A stretch of DNA of 64,000 nucleotides from Chitinophaga sp. 180180018-3 (GCF_037893185.1 NZ_CP140772.1:3844001-3908000); one strand, 5' to 3'. Shown: positions 1-9,219, counted from the stretch's first letter. Numbers and translations are program-made. Notes: a model not told the origin generated them from the sequence alone.

Positions 1-573
1 CAGGAAAGCTGCGTATGTAGGTTTAGACATGATGTCTATAGAACTATATTGAACATACGTATGATTAACATAAAATCCCGCACAACAGGAACAAATGCAA
101 AATGGGGAACATTGATCACTTTTATTGTTCGAGTGATTTTGTGCTTTAGAAATTTCCAGCTTTGCCTTAGTCGGAAATACAGGCGCATCAGTACATGGCA
201 TACAGCTAAGTGCAATTATAATAAACACTAATATGATGGCCCCAATACGCATGATCCAAAAATAGACGTTTTTTTGGAAAATTCACATGATCATTATAAA
301 AAAAAATGAATACACGTTGCAAATAGTATCTTATTTTAGGCTGTAAGTGCCATTTCAATATTATTATTACAGAGATATTTCTGCAAATTTCAACATGGGC
401 AGGATCATCAATAGAAAGACTAAAGTTGTGTGGATTGATCCACGTTGTACCTATTCTTTGCAAATCTATAAACAGGCTCTTTAACTCTCCTAGGTTAACA
501 TCGTCGATAGCTGCAAAGAACGATTGCAATTTATTTATAGCTAAAGATTCCTTTTATAAATTCTGTTCAATAA
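1..573. other. Left edge of the element, no supported gene
   Basis: AT-rich sequence in which no convincing gene is seen. The only longish minus-strand frame (206-529) has no ATG, only a TTG, and resembles no family known to me. It could be a decayed gene fragment. No copy of the tRNA-Lys 3' end is seen here, so the other end of the integrated element is presumably further left, outside the window. Confidence 0.5.
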
Positions 574-622
574 GCTGCCGCCATGGGTAGCTGCATATGA
601 ATACAGCATCGCAAGCGGCAGC
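574..622. repeat. GC-rich nested inverted repeat
   Basis: GCTGCCGC (574-581) is a perfect reverse complement of GCGGCAGC (615-622). Between them a second short dyad (GCTG...CAGC) could extend the fold. It lies just downstream of the two minus-strand genes at 653-1276, so a terminator role is possible, but no run of T follows it in that direction. A protein-binding or recombination site is the alternative. Confidence 0.4.
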
Positions 623-652
623 CAAATATTCTAATAAATAATCAAAAACAAT

Positions 653-994
653 CTATACTTCTAAACATCGCATAGATTCAAAAAACGGCTTACTTTTTTT
701 TATTCCTATCTTCAACTCATATCTGCTATCCACCGGGCAAAAGGAAAAATCAATCGTCTCTTTATTTAGCTGGTAATTCCGTAATTGCTTATTGAGAAAA
801 ACGGTTAACTGAAACCTTAATCCCCCTTCCTGCGAGAAATACCCATTAATCCCCATTACATTCTTTGCCCATATTTTGAAATCCAACCGAGCAACCACTA
901 TGCCTGTAGGTATCAGCTTCAATTCAAATGGATAATCTTTCGGTCGAAGCCCCATCTGTAGGGCTTTACCCCATGCCAGCACATTACCTTTCAT
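653..994 (-). CDS. Hypothetical protein, element-borne
   Basis: A 113-residue protein with an ATG start, not recognised. It is basic near its C-terminus (IGIKKSKPFF) and has alternating hydrophobic stretches that suggest a small beta-rich soluble fold; no signal peptide or membrane segment is seen. Its start is 6 nt downstream of the stop of the gene at 1001-1276, so the two are very likely co-transcribed and may act together. Base composition matches the mobile element. Function unknown; confidence that it is a real gene rests on length, ATG and tight coupling. Confidence 0.5.
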   Translation of the reverse strand: MKGNVLAWGKALQMGLRPKDYPFELKLIPTGIVVARLDFKIWAKNVMGINGYFSQEGGLRFQLTVFLNKQLRNYQLNKETIDFSFCPVDSRYELKIGIKKSKPFFESMRCLEV

Positions 995-1000
995 ACTTCA

Positions 1001-1276
1001 TCATTTCTGTGTTAACAAAGAAATTTTTTCATTCAGTTCAGTAAGACCTGCTTTTTTCAGCAGTTCTTCTGCAATGCTCTTAATTGCATCTACAGTGGCA
1101 TCATTCATTCCATTCAGTAAACTGTCCTCCTTGTTTTTCAGTCCAGCATCGATTACCTTCGCCAAAAGCAGAATTAGTTTGCGGGGTTGAACAATGCTAA
1201 CCTTTACAGAATCTCCCATTCCAGGACTTGCAAGCAATGTTTCAAAAATTACTGTTACATCTTTAGCACTTAACAT
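1001..1276 (-). CDS. Hypothetical protein, element-borne
   Basis: A 91-residue protein read from an ATG at 1276; the frame extends further only through a TTG. It is largely helical by eye, with a leucine-rich segment (KLILLLAKVIDAG) and a charged C-terminal helix. No family is recognised. It forms a tight pair with the downstream gene at 653-994, and its 5' end faces the primase gene, so the region 1277-1446 must hold divergent promoters. Role in the element unknown. Confidence 0.5.
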   Translation of the reverse strand: MLSAKDVTVIFETLLASPGMGDSVKVSIVQPRKLILLLAKVIDAGLKNKEDSLLNGMNDATVDAIKSIAEELLKKAGLTELNEKISLLTQK

Positions 1277-1397
1277 ACACTTGAATTTTGTTTTGAACAA
1301 TATTTTTCAATTACAAAATTATCTACATTCAGATCCTTTACAGGATTTTACCTACTTCCTTATTTGCAGAGGTATATTCTCCGCTGTGTGACATAAC

Positions 1398-1405
1398 TAC
1401 TTTTG
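1398..1405 (+). promoter_or_regulatory. Bacteroidota -7 promoter element for the primase/mobilization operon
   Basis: TACTTTTG fits the Bacteroidota -7 consensus TAnnTTTG exactly and lies about 40 nt before the primase ATG. No good -33 TTTG is present at the usual spacing, so the site is plausible rather than certain. Confidence 0.4.
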
Positions 1406-1446
1406 TATGAGCAATATTGATTTGTGGATTCTGAAAACTGTGAGTT

Positions 1447-2340
1447 ATGACAATAGAGCAAGCAAAGGCGCTGGACATGGTGGATTACTTAGCCAAACTG
1501 GGCTTCCAGCCGGAAAAAATTAATGAGCCTCATTACTGGTATATCTCCCCACTTCGTCCTGACGAAAAAACGCCATCGTTTAAGATTAATCGGCGGATGA
1601 ATAAATGGAAGGATTGGGGTAGTGGGGAAAGCGGCAACATCATCGATTTTGGTATTCAATACCACCAATGTTCCGTAAAAGAACTCCTGCAAAAACTGGA
1701 TGTAAATGCGCCGCTATTCAAACCTGCTCCACAACATTCACCCACTTATAAACCTGATAGCGATATTACCATCCAACAGGTGAAGCCTATTACCTCAATA
1801 CCGTTAATTCAATATGTGCGACAACGCGGCATTCCTTTGGATACTGCCGAAAAGTTTTTAAAAGAGGTACACTATAGTCTTAAAGGCAAAAATTACTATG
1901 CGCTAGGCTTCAAAAATGATGCTGGCGGCTATGAACTCCGTAATCAATATATCAAAGCCAGCAGCTCCCCCAAGACCTCCACTTTCATAGACAACAAGAC
2001 CAACGAACTTGCGGTATTTGAAGGATTTTTCAACTTCCTCACTCACCAGTCAATGCACCGCGACAAGATGCCTCAAACCAACTACCTCGTATTAAATTCT
2101 CTTTCCTTCTTCGACAACAATTTATCACGAATGACTGCCCAAAACCGCGTCTATTTGTTCCTTGACAACGATAAGTCCGGCGATAAATTCACGCAGAAAG
2201 CACTAGCACTTGACTGCCAAAAATTCAGCGATGAACGCAAGCTGTATAGCTCACATAAAGACCTCAACGAGTGGGTGCTAAGTATAGGGCCACAACAACA
2301 TAAGAGCCCATCACACCAACAACAACACCGAAGCCAGTAG
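1447..2340 (+). CDS. Toprim-domain DNA primase-like protein
   Basis: A 297-residue protein of the type carried by Bacteroidota mobilizable elements, probably priming or processing the transferred strand. The N-terminal part (about 30-70, with KTPSFKINRR and WGSGESGNIIDF) resembles the CHC2-type primase region, but the zinc-binding Cys/His residues are absent. The C-terminal half has a Toprim core: Glu in AVFEGF (about 192) and the acidic LDNDKSGD motif (D240, D242), which would bind magnesium. It opens a run of plus-strand genes leading to the relaxase. Primer synthesis is inferred from family resemblance; the C-terminal tail after 285 is low-complexity (Gln/His-rich). Confidence 0.75.
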   Translation: MTIEQAKALDMVDYLAKLGFQPEKINEPHYWYISPLRPDEKTPSFKINRRMNKWKDWGSGESGNIIDFGIQYHQCSVKELLQKLDVNAPLFKPAPQHSPTYKPDSDITIQQVKPITSIPLIQYVRQRGIPLDTAEKFLKEVHYSLKGKNYYALGFKNDAGGYELRNQYIKASSSPKTSTFIDNKTNELAVFEGFFNFLTHQSMHRDKMPQTNYLVLNSLSFFDNNLSRMTAQNRVYLFLDNDKSGDKFTQKALALDCQKFSDERKLYSSHKDLNEWVLSIGPQQHKSPSHQQQHRSQ

Positions 2341-2593
2341 AAATACCCGGCAACTGGTCACAGATCAGCCAGGGCTTCGGCCATTTTCCGCAATAGACCA
2401 TTGCTGCCTCCATTCCTACATTCCATTTTGGTCACCATGCCAAAATCTGAGATCATCTGCTGCGCCATGATCGGCCAGATGTACGGTTGTGCCACAAGGC
2501 TCAACCGAATCTGGCCGGCCTTCCTCCGAAGTCGGGGCCGGGAACCGCCACAGGCGGCAAAAGAACCATTTCAAACCATCTAAAAATTATCAA
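2341..2593. other. Candidate origin of transfer (oriT)
   Basis: A 253-nt non-coding stretch between primase and relaxosome genes, with several dyads and a GC-rich core inside an AT-rich element. Seen: GCAAT/ATTGC (2390-2404), a 7-bp dyad ATTTTGG/CCAAAAT (2425-2446), GGTTG/CAACC (2485-2506), CCGGCC/GGCCGG (2515-2541) and CCGCC/GGCGG (2545-2557). Relaxase nick sites usually sit beside such dyads directly upstream of mob genes. The exact nick site cannot be read from sequence alone. Confidence 0.5.
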
Positions 2594-2986
2594 ATGAAAG
2601 GACAAAAGATCAATCGTGACAAGCACCTCCACGTCCGGCTTACGCCGGAAGAATACCAAAAGCTATTCAACCAGTTCTCCGGTTCGTCCAGCCAAAAGTT
2701 CAGTGAGCATATCCGAAAAATCCTGCTGGACAAACCTATCAAAATGTATCACAGAAACCAATCGCTCGATGACGCAATGGCAGTGCTAATTCTGCTTAAA
2801 GACGAATTAAACGCCATCGCCAATAACTACAACCAGGTCGTTAAAAGGCTTCATATGCTCAACGGTAAATCCGACCTCTCAGGCTGGCTTTCACTCAATG
2901 AAGCAGGGCGTAAAACCTTGCACGAAAAGGTCAGTGAAATAAAAGAAAGAATCGCCCAAATCAGTGAAAAATGGTTGCAAGAATAA
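2594..2986 (+). CDS. MobC-like relaxosome accessory protein
   Basis: A 130-residue protein resembling MobC-family relaxosome proteins, which bind oriT and help the relaxase open the strands. The N-terminus (HLHVRLTPEEYQKLF, then a helix ending EHIRKILL) looks like a ribbon-helix-helix DNA-binding unit; the C-terminal half is helical and includes NNYNQVVKRLH, a motif common in this family. The ATG at 2594 is preferred over one at 2489 because the extra residues are antisense-like and lie in the candidate oriT. The 3' end overlaps the relaxase start by 16 nt, which implies translational coupling. Confidence 0.8.
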   Translation: MKGQKINRDKHLHVRLTPEEYQKLFNQFSGSSSQKFSEHIRKILLDKPIKMYHRNQSLDDAMAVLILLKDELNAIANNYNQVVKRLHMLNGKSDLSGWLSLNEAGRKTLHEKVSEIKERIAQISEKWLQE

Positions 2987-4221
2987 ATGCAGGTAAGTCA
3001 TTGCGGAATGCGTTGCACTATAATGAAAACAAAGTGCGACAGTCAGCTGCTGCGCTTATTCATTCCAAGAATTTTGCGAAAGATACAAGCGAACTAAAAC
3101 TTACCGATAAACTCGGAACCCTACAGCACTTTGCAGCACAAAATGAACGCACAAAAGTTAACAGCGTACACATATCACTCAACTTCGACCCGTCAGAAAA
3201 ATTGGACAAAGAAACTCTACAGAGTATTGCTGATTCTTACATGCAGAAAATTGGTTTTGGTGACCAGCCTTACCTTGTTTATAACCACTCCGATGCCAGT
3301 CACCCGCATATCCATATTGTCACTACCAACATCAAAAGAAACGGGAAAAGAATCGAACTCCATAATATCGGAAAGAACCAATCTGAAAAGGCTCGTAAGC
3401 AGATAGAGAAAGACTTTAATTTGGTACGTGCAGATTCTAAACAACGCCAACAGGTTTACGACATAAAACCAGTCAACGCGGAGAAAGTCATCTACGGCAA
3501 AAACGCTGCATCAGGCACCAAACGCGCTATCACAAACGTGCTGGATAGCGTACTTCAAAAATATAAATACACTTCATTGCCGGAGCTGAATGCGGTTCTT
3601 CGCCAATACAACATTATCGCAGATCAGGGCAGTAAAGAATCCCGCATTTACAAGTCCGGGGGGCTAGTCTACAGGGTACTCAATACTGCTGGCGACAAGG
3701 TTGGTGTTCCGATTCCAGCCAGTCATATCTATAATAAACCAACCTTAAAACATTTAGAACAAAACTTCCAAAAAAATCAGGTTGCACGCCGCCCTCATAT
3801 GCAGCGTGTACGAAATGCCATCGACTATACTCTTGCAACAAAAGGACGTATCACAATAGACCAATTACAGAACTACCTACAGAAAGAAAGAATCTCCCTT
3901 GTTATCCGCCAGAATGCGCAGGGAATCGTCTATGGTTTGACCTACGTGGATCACAAGACCCAATCCGTTTTTAATGGTTCTGATCTTGGGAAGCCATATA
4001 GTGCAAATCAACTGCAACAACGTATTCAGCAGATTCCGATCATCCAACAGCAGAAGCCACAGCTTACAAATAAAAACAACATTTCCAGCACCAACGATAC
4101 AGCAATTTCCAATACCCTCAAAGGTGCTATAGACTTAGTTTTCGAGGTGGAGAAAGAAACATCTCCATTAGCGGAATTTGACGAAAGAAAGAAAAAGAAG
4201 CGTAAAAGATTATTCCACTAA
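2971..4221 (+). CDS. Relaxase (MOBP-like mobilization protein)
   Basis: A 416-residue relaxase that should nick oriT, stay bound to the 5' end through a tyrosine and lead the strand into a recipient. The family signature is clear: the N-terminal motif NAGKSLRNALHYNENK holds the likely catalytic Tyr17, and HPHIHIVTTN (111-120) is the three-histidine metal site. The C-terminal half is less conserved, Gln-rich, and ends in a strongly basic KKKKRKR tail. It overlaps the MobC-like gene and lies in the same operon as the coupling protein. Length and motif spacing are normal for Bacteroidota relaxases, so it looks intact. Confidence 0.9.
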   Translation: MVARINAGKSLRNALHYNENKVRQSAAALIHSKNFAKDTSELKLTDKLGTLQHFAAQNERTKVNSVHISLNFDPSEKLDKETLQSIADSYMQKIGFGDQPYLVYNHSDASHPHIHIVTTNIKRNGKRIELHNIGKNQSEKARKQIEKDFNLVRADSKQRQQVYDIKPVNAEKVIYGKNAASGTKRAITNVLDSVLQKYKYTSLPELNAVLRQYNIIADQGSKESRIYKSGGLVYRVLNTAGDKVGVPIPASHIYNKPTLKHLEQNFQKNQVARRPHMQRVRNAIDYTLATKGRITIDQLQNYLQKERISLVIRQNAQGIVYGLTYVDHKTQSVFNGSDLGKPYSANQLQQRIQQIPIIQQQKPQLTNKNNISSTNDTAISNTLKGAIDLVFEVEKETSPLAEFDERKKKKRKRLFH

Positions 4222-4233
4222 AACGAGTTTACC

Positions 4234-5142
4234 ATGAAAAGAAAACTAATAGTTTCCTTCAGCGGAGGTGAAACCTCAGCTTATATGTCACAGTGGTTAT
4301 GGCAACACAAATCACAGGAATATGAAATGCAGTTTGTATTCGCCAATACTGGCGAAGAAAGAGAAGAAACGTTAGAGTTTATTCAGCAGTGTAGTGACTA
4401 TTTCGGCTTCCCCGTCACGTGGATAGAATGTGAACCGGAAAGTAAAACAAAATACACAATAGTAGATTTTTTTTCGGCTTCTCGCCGGGGAGAACCTTTT
4501 GAAAAGGTTATACGAAAATATGGTATTCCAAATATTGCACTACCTCACTGTTCCCGTGAACTTAAAGAAGTGCCTATAACGGCCTTCTCAAAAAAAATCT
4601 TCCGCAAGCATTACTCTACAGCAATCGGCATCCGGTCAGATGAAGTTGATCGGATCTCACCCTATGCACAAAAAAAGAAGCTGTTATATCCGCTAATATC
4701 GGGCGGCTTCCATCCAGGTGTAAATAAGGTAGGAATTAATTTATTCTGGTCTAAAATGCCTTTTAGACTTCGCTTAAAAGGGTACGAAGGTAATTGCAAG
4801 TGGTGCTGGAAAAAATCACTCAAAAAACTATTGAGGATCGCAAAAGATGATCCTGCTACATTCAATTTTCCACTACAAATGGAGGAACAGTTTGGTAACT
4901 ACATACCTCCCAATAGGGTTTTACTGCTACAGCAAAAGGGAAAGTCAATTGCTTTACCAATTACATTCTTCCGAAACCATATTTCCGCAGAGGAAATTCT
5001 GTTATCGGCACGATCCGCGAATCCAATAATCCGGGACGACAACAGGATATACACCCAACAAACCACCATACCATTTATAGATTTTGGCGACATCGATTTT
5101 GTCGGTGGGGATAGCTGCGAAATATTCTCCGACTGCCGGTAG
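4234..5142 (+). CDS. PAPS-reductase-like PP-loop protein (mobile-element cargo)
   Basis: A 302-residue protein of the phosphoadenosine-phosphosulfate reductase / N-type ATP pyrophosphatase superfamily. The PP-loop SFSGGETS (8-15) binds the ATP pyrophosphate; ANTGEEREET follows at the expected place. Also seen are HCSRELKEVP (Cys106), typical of mobile-element members, and a GNCKWCW motif (Cys188, Cys191) that may hold metal or an iron-sulfur cluster. It sits 12 nt behind the relaxase and in front of the coupling protein, an unusual place for a sulfur-assimilation enzyme, so a nucleic acid or nucleotide modification role is more likely. Related folds occur in DndC and IbrA; which group this joins is not clear by eye. 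Confidence 0.8.
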   Translation: MKRKLIVSFSGGETSAYMSQWLWQHKSQEYEMQFVFANTGEEREETLEFIQQCSDYFGFPVTWIECEPESKTKYTIVDFFSASRRGEPFEKVIRKYGIPNIALPHCSRELKEVPITAFSKKIFRKHYSTAIGIRSDEVDRISPYAQKKKLLYPLISGGFHPGVNKVGINLFWSKMPFRLRLKGYEGNCKWCWKKSLKKLLRIAKDDPATFNFPLQMEEQFGNYIPPNRVLLLQQKGKSIALPITFFRNHISAEEILLSARSANPIIRDDNRIYTQQTTIPFIDFGDIDFVGGDSCEIFSDCR

Positions 5143-5175
5143 ATAATATTCATTTCAAAATTGTGCGATATGACA

Positions 5176-7158
5176 ATGAGGACTGGGGAAAACGAAATGG
5201 GTCTTAAAAAAATTATTGACCTCACGCGAATGATTGCAATTGTAGTGCTACTTATTCATTGTTATTACAATTGTTACTACGCATTCAAATTGATAGGTTG
5301 GACAAGCAATATATCCGACCAGCTTCTTAAAAACATTCTCAAAACCGGGTTATTATCTGGTTACTTCAAATCTAAAATTATTGCGCTCATCTTTCTTTTC
5401 ATTTCCTTACTCGGTGTGCGCGGGAGAAAAGATGAAAAGTCTGATGCAAAGGCCGGTATTGCGCTGTTGTTTTCCGGACTGATCATCTACTTCCTCAGCG
5501 GTATAATCCTCTTGATAACAGGACTACCACTACAAGCCGCTGCAACAGCATATATTCTCTTAAATGCCCTTGCATTCATTCTGCTAATTACGGGCGGCAG
5601 TGTAATAGCCAGGTCTTTAAAAAAAAGATTGAGCGGGGATATTTTTAATAAAGAAAATGAAACATTTCCGCAACAGGAAAAAAAACTAGAAAATGAATTT
5701 TCAATAAATCTTCCTGCTCATTATTACTATAAAAATCAGCGCCGTAATTCAAACATTTCCTTTGTTTCACCAGCAAGGGGGCTTTTATGTGTTGCAAGTC
5801 CCGGAGCGGGCAAGTCAAGGTATCTAATAGAACCTGCTATCCGGCAATTGCTTGCCAAAAATCATGCAATGGTACTCTATGATTTCAAGTACCCCGATTT
5901 AAGCATAATCGCCTACAATCACTATCTGAAAAACAGAAACAATTATCGTACTAAGCCTTCATTCTATGTTATAAACTTTGACGACTTATCTCACAGTCAC
6001 CGCTGTAATCCGCTGTTTCCAGAAATGATGCACGACATATCCGATGCGGTAGAAGCTGCGCGTATTTTAATGCTTGGCACCAACCCCAGCTGGTTAAAAA
6101 AACAAGGTGATTTCTTTGTGGAAAGTGCCATCAATTTCACTATTTCAATCATTTGGTTTTTGCGAAAATATGAGGATGGTCGCTATTGCACTTTACCGCA
6201 CCTCATAGAACTGATGCAAGTAAAGATGGATAAACTCTTTACTGTACTACAAACGGAGCCTGAAATTTCTGCCTACATTTCACCGTTCGTTTCTGCATTC
6301 GTTGAAAATACGATGGAGCAATTGGAAGGACAAGTAGATGCCGCAAAGATCGGCTTGGCTCGTCTTTCCTCTCCAACAATTTACTATGTGCTAAGTGGAA
6401 ACCACTTTACTCTGGATGTTAACAACCCTGAAGCACCAAAAATTCTTTGCCTAGCCAACAATCCACAAAAGCAACAAGTATTTGGCCCTATTCTCAGTCT
6501 TTTCATGACTAGGATCAGTAAGATCATGAATCAGCCAGGTAAGCTAAAATCTGCTGTTGTACTCGATGAATTTCCAACCCTGACTTTCTTGGAACTCTCC
6601 ACCCAAATTGCCAGTGCGAGAAGCCACTTAATTTCTACCATTCTCGCCATGCAATCAGATCACCAGCTGCGCTTACAATACGGCAAAGAGTGGGCAGATG
6701 TAGTCCTCAATATTTGCGGTAACATCATGATCGGTCAAACAAGCGGGGAACTTGCCAAACAGATTTCAGAACGGCTAGGTAAAACGATGCAGGATCGGGA
6801 AAGCATTTCTATTAATAGCGGGGACACTTCTATTTCCCGAAGCAAGCAATTGGAAATGGCCGTACCGGTAAGTACCATCTCTAATCTTTCGTCAGGTGAA
6901 TTTGTCGGCATCACTGCTGATACGCCTGATCAGCCTATCGACTTAAAAAGATTTCATGCTCACGTCAAGGTGGATAGCGAACAATTAAAAATTGAAAAGG
7001 ATTCTTATCTACCCATTCCGATAGTCAAGCAGGTAACCCGCAAAGACATTATGGACAATTTTGCTATTATTAAACAGGATGCACAGGATATTGTAGATGC
7101 AGTATTACAATCGGTACTAAACGACCCGTCACAAGAAGGGTTTATTGTAAAAAAATAG
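5176..7158 (+). CDS. VirD4/TraG-like coupling protein
   Basis: A membrane ATPase of about 660 residues that docks the relaxase-DNA complex to a type IV secretion channel. Three or four N-terminal membrane segments (to about residue 145) are followed by a cytoplasmic motor with Walker A ASPGAGKS (about 207-214) and Walker B AVVLDE (about 460-465). Resembles the Bacteroides MobC/TraG coupling proteins. A TTG at 5161 extends the frame; the ATG at 5176 is chosen because it leaves the short charged leader usual before the first membrane segment, but 5170 and 5197 are also possible. No mating-channel genes are visible, so the element probably borrows a channel. Confidence 0.85.
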   Translation: MRTGENEMGLKKIIDLTRMIAIVVLLIHCYYNCYYAFKLIGWTSNISDQLLKNILKTGLLSGYFKSKIIALIFLFISLLGVRGRKDEKSDAKAGIALLFSGLIIYFLSGIILLITGLPLQAAATAYILLNALAFILLITGGSVIARSLKKRLSGDIFNKENETFPQQEKKLENEFSINLPAHYYYKNQRRNSNISFVSPARGLLCVASPGAGKSRYLIEPAIRQLLAKNHAMVLYDFKYPDLSIIAYNHYLKNRNNYRTKPSFYVINFDDLSHSHRCNPLFPEMMHDISDAVEAARILMLGTNPSWLKKQGDFFVESAINFTISIIWFLRKYEDGRYCTLPHLIELMQVKMDKLFTVLQTEPEISAYISPFVSAFVENTMEQLEGQVDAAKIGLARLSSPTIYYVLSGNHFTLDVNNPEAPKILCLANNPQKQQVFGPILSLFMTRISKIMNQPGKLKSAVVLDEFPTLTFLELSTQIASARSHLISTILAMQSDHQLRLQYGKEWADVVLNICGNIMIGQTSGELAKQISERLGKTMQDRESISINSGDTSISRSKQLEMAVPVSTISNLSSGEFVGITADTPDQPIDLKRFHAHVKVDSEQLKIEKDSYLPIPIVKQVTRKDIMDNFAIIKQDAQDIVDAVLQSVLNDPSQEGFIVKK

Positions 7159-7172
7159 TTTTCAATACTACT

Positions 7173-8351
7173 TTATTTCGCCACTGCTAAATCCTTCTCT
7201 GATTCATTTTCAGGGGTTGGCAGGAAGACGTAGAATGTTTCTCGGCTACGTTTTTCTGCCACAAATTTTCCGCCACCATGTATATTCAAAATGAACTGAT
7301 CTTCGCGGCTAAGATCCGCTAATTTCCTAGCAATCGTATTCTCATTTAATTCTCCATTCAGTTTCTTCGCAACAAAGGAAGCCAACGCACCACGGGAATA
7401 TTCCCTTTGCAAAGTAAAGGCTTCTGCAAGCGCCGCGTGAAGTTCATTACTAATGCCAGTTCGTTCTCTTTCTTCTTTCTCGTCCTCTTTAAAATCTACT
7501 TTCACCAATGTTCCCAATTCTTCATCATATTTAATGTAAATAGGGGTGTTTCGTCTTTTGAACCTCATTTTTTTAAAGACAATCTGAAATATATCGATTT
7601 CCTCTTTATCACTTCCTTTATCCTGTTTCTCGCTTACCTTCCTTATTTGTAACTGCGTGGAAGCCTTAAACGTTAGTTCGGTTCCAACATGCCCCCTTGC
7701 CTTATCGTTGCCTCCCGGATTTTCATGTATCAGCAGCAGAAAAGTCATATCGAAGTCAGTTCTCATAACATTCATCCAGTCATGAATCCTATTTGCACTG
7801 GACGCCGAATTGAAATCATCAATGCAATCTGTAGAAACATCCAGGACAATAAGCATGTGTTCTTTCACTTTTTTTCGCAGCTTCTCTACGTAATGCTGCA
7901 ATACGTCCAGCCTGTTAATACGCGATATATTCAGGAGGGGAACAGGGGTAAAGCGAGAAGAAATTGAACGTTCCTTATGACCTGCATTTCTATTTAATGA
8001 TTGTATCGAGGTAGGAAATTCATCCTGCATATTTCTTTCTGTGTCTACGTATAAAACATGGCAAGGAATATCGGAATTAGCCTCAATTTCAAGATGATTA
8101 CCGCCCGGCTTACCTACCACATTTTTACCAGCGATTGCAGCGGTACAAATTATCTCTGCCAACCTGCTTTTATGACTTCCTTCCTTTCCTTGAATTGCGT
8201 TAATTGTAAAAGGCCGGAAAAGTGGTTTCCCTCCAATAGTCAGTAATGCTGGTGGTTGTGCGATAGTGTTTCGTGATGCTTTTTTTACCTGCTCAATATT
8301 ACTTTCGAGCTTTTTCAGTTCCCCTGAAATTACTGGATCAATGTTATTCAT
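7173..8351 (-). CDS. RecA-like AAA ATPase / RepA-type helicase
   Basis: A 392-residue cytoplasmic ATPase of the RecA/DnaB-like (AAA_25, RepA-type) group. Walker A is GKEGSHKS (55-62), Walker B is MLIVLD (Asp171), and LLLIHEN(P)GG resembles the sensor strand of hexameric helicases. The C-terminal part (about 300-390) looks like a winged-helix region. It is convergent with the coupling-protein gene, and its 5' end faces an AT-rich region with iteron-like repeats, which fits a role in replicating the excised element. Helicase activity is inferred; a regulatory ATPase cannot be excluded. Confidence 0.75.
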   Translation of the reverse strand: MNNIDPVISGELKKLESNIEQVKKASRNTIAQPPALLTIGGKPLFRPFTINAIQGKEGSHKSRLAEIICTAAIAGKNVVGKPGGNHLEIEANSDIPCHVLYVDTERNMQDEFPTSIQSLNRNAGHKERSISSRFTPVPLLNISRINRLDVLQHYVEKLRKKVKEHMLIVLDVSTDCIDDFNSASSANRIHDWMNVMRTDFDMTFLLLIHENPGGNDKARGHVGTELTFKASTQLQIRKVSEKQDKGSDKEEIDIFQIVFKKMRFKRRNTPIYIKYDEELGTLVKVDFKEDEKEERERTGISNELHAALAEAFTLQREYSRGALASFVAKKLNGELNENTIARKLADLSREDQFILNIHGGGKFVAEKRSRETFYVFLPTPENESEKDLAVAK

Positions 8352-8458
8352 AAAGATTAAAGATGAATGTTGTAAAATACATTCCTTTTAAATCCCAAAT
8401 CTTAATTGGGTGTTAACGAAAAAAAATTAACGGTATCGCAAACTTATTTGTGTAACAT

Positions 8459-8506
8459 ATGCGTGGGTGTGTATCTGCATATATACGGGATCATTCGCAC
8501 ACGCAT
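8459..8506. repeat. Dyad in the intergenic region before the ATPase gene
   Basis: ATGCGTG (8459-8465) and CACGCAT (8500-8506) form a 7-bp inverted repeat. It is within the 348-nt gene-free stretch 8352-8699, which also holds the tandem repeats at 8598-8638. The stretch probably carries divergent promoters and may be part of a replication origin. Confidence 0.35.
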
Positions 8507-8597
8507 TAATCCTTTGACAGAAGATAATTTGGTTGGAGCAGGTGAAGGTATGTTATCTCCTGCAATTGTACAACAATGCGAATATAACAATGTTGAT

Positions 8598-8638
8598 GGT
8601 AAAAGTCAACAGCTGCTCGGTAAAAGTCAACAGCTGCT
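8598..8638 (+). repeat. Tandem iteron-like repeats, pair 1
   Basis: Two identical 20-bp copies of GGTAAAAGTCAACAGCTGCT (8598-8617 and 8619-8638) with a period of 21 bp, about two helical turns, so a bound protein would meet both on the same face. A very AT-rich stretch follows at 8639-8699. This layout (iterons plus AT-rich DNA next to a helicase gene) is that of an iteron-type origin, but an operator for the flanking genes is also possible. Confidence 0.7.
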
Positions 8639-8699
8639 ATTTTTTTATTCATATTATTTTTCTTAGCTTCCTATTATCATTTTTTGTTATGCTCTTGTT

Positions 8700-9089
8700 A
8701 TGATACTGTTCCCTCAATTGATTCCCACCCGGATATTAAAAAATATATCCGCTACAAGATTACAGCTTCAATTGAAATCAATTGAAGCCCGACTTTATCA
8801 ACTCGGTCAGTCTATTTCCCTAATTACCAAAAGCGAACATCAGACGCCCTTCCTGAAAGGTCGTTTGTACTTCTATAACTGCCAGCTAGGTTACAATTTT
8901 AGCGTATACGAAAAGCTATATGAAATATGGTTGGAAGTGTCTAAAAATGAACTTATTGCCAAGCATCCGGGGATGAAAGCCCTTTTCGACAATGGTACAA
9001 TTAAAGATGTTCAACATCTAATAGAGTTAGCAAAGAATGCTAAACAGAAACGCGATTCTACTGAAAGCGCATCACCCCCAAATACATAA
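8700..9089 (+). CDS. Hypothetical protein between iteron pairs
   Basis: A 129-residue protein with an ATG start, not recognised. It is mostly helical by eye with several basic patches (RILKNISATRLQLQLKSIEARL, then a C-terminal KNAKQKRD), and has no signal peptide or membrane segment. It lies between two pairs of repeats that share the core GGTAAAAGTCAAC, so a DNA-binding or replication-linked role is a reasonable guess, but no known Rep fold is visible. The C-terminal SASPPNT tail is probably disordered. Confidence 0.6.
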   Translation: MILFPQLIPTRILKNISATRLQLQLKSIEARLYQLGQSISLITKSEHQTPFLKGRLYFYNCQLGYNFSVYEKLYEIWLEVSKNELIAKHPGMKALFDNGTIKDVQHLIELAKNAKQKRDSTESASPPNT

Positions 9090-9219
9090 AGAAATACCTA
9101 AAATGTTTCCCCTTATACAGCACTAACTTCTTATTTTCTAAAAACCCCTTACTTTACCTACTTTTCCCTTTTGACCGCATCAGCAATTACACTCATTTTT
9201 TTTCTTTAAATGAACATAC

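Noticed and set aside
206..529. A 107-codon minus-strand frame in the left AT-rich region
   Set aside because: It starts only at TTG, has no internal Met, and no family resemblance; may be a relic at most.
8406..8666. An 86-codon plus-strand frame before the 129-aa gene
   Set aside because: TTG start, and its C-terminus is just the translated tandem iterons; treated as non-coding.
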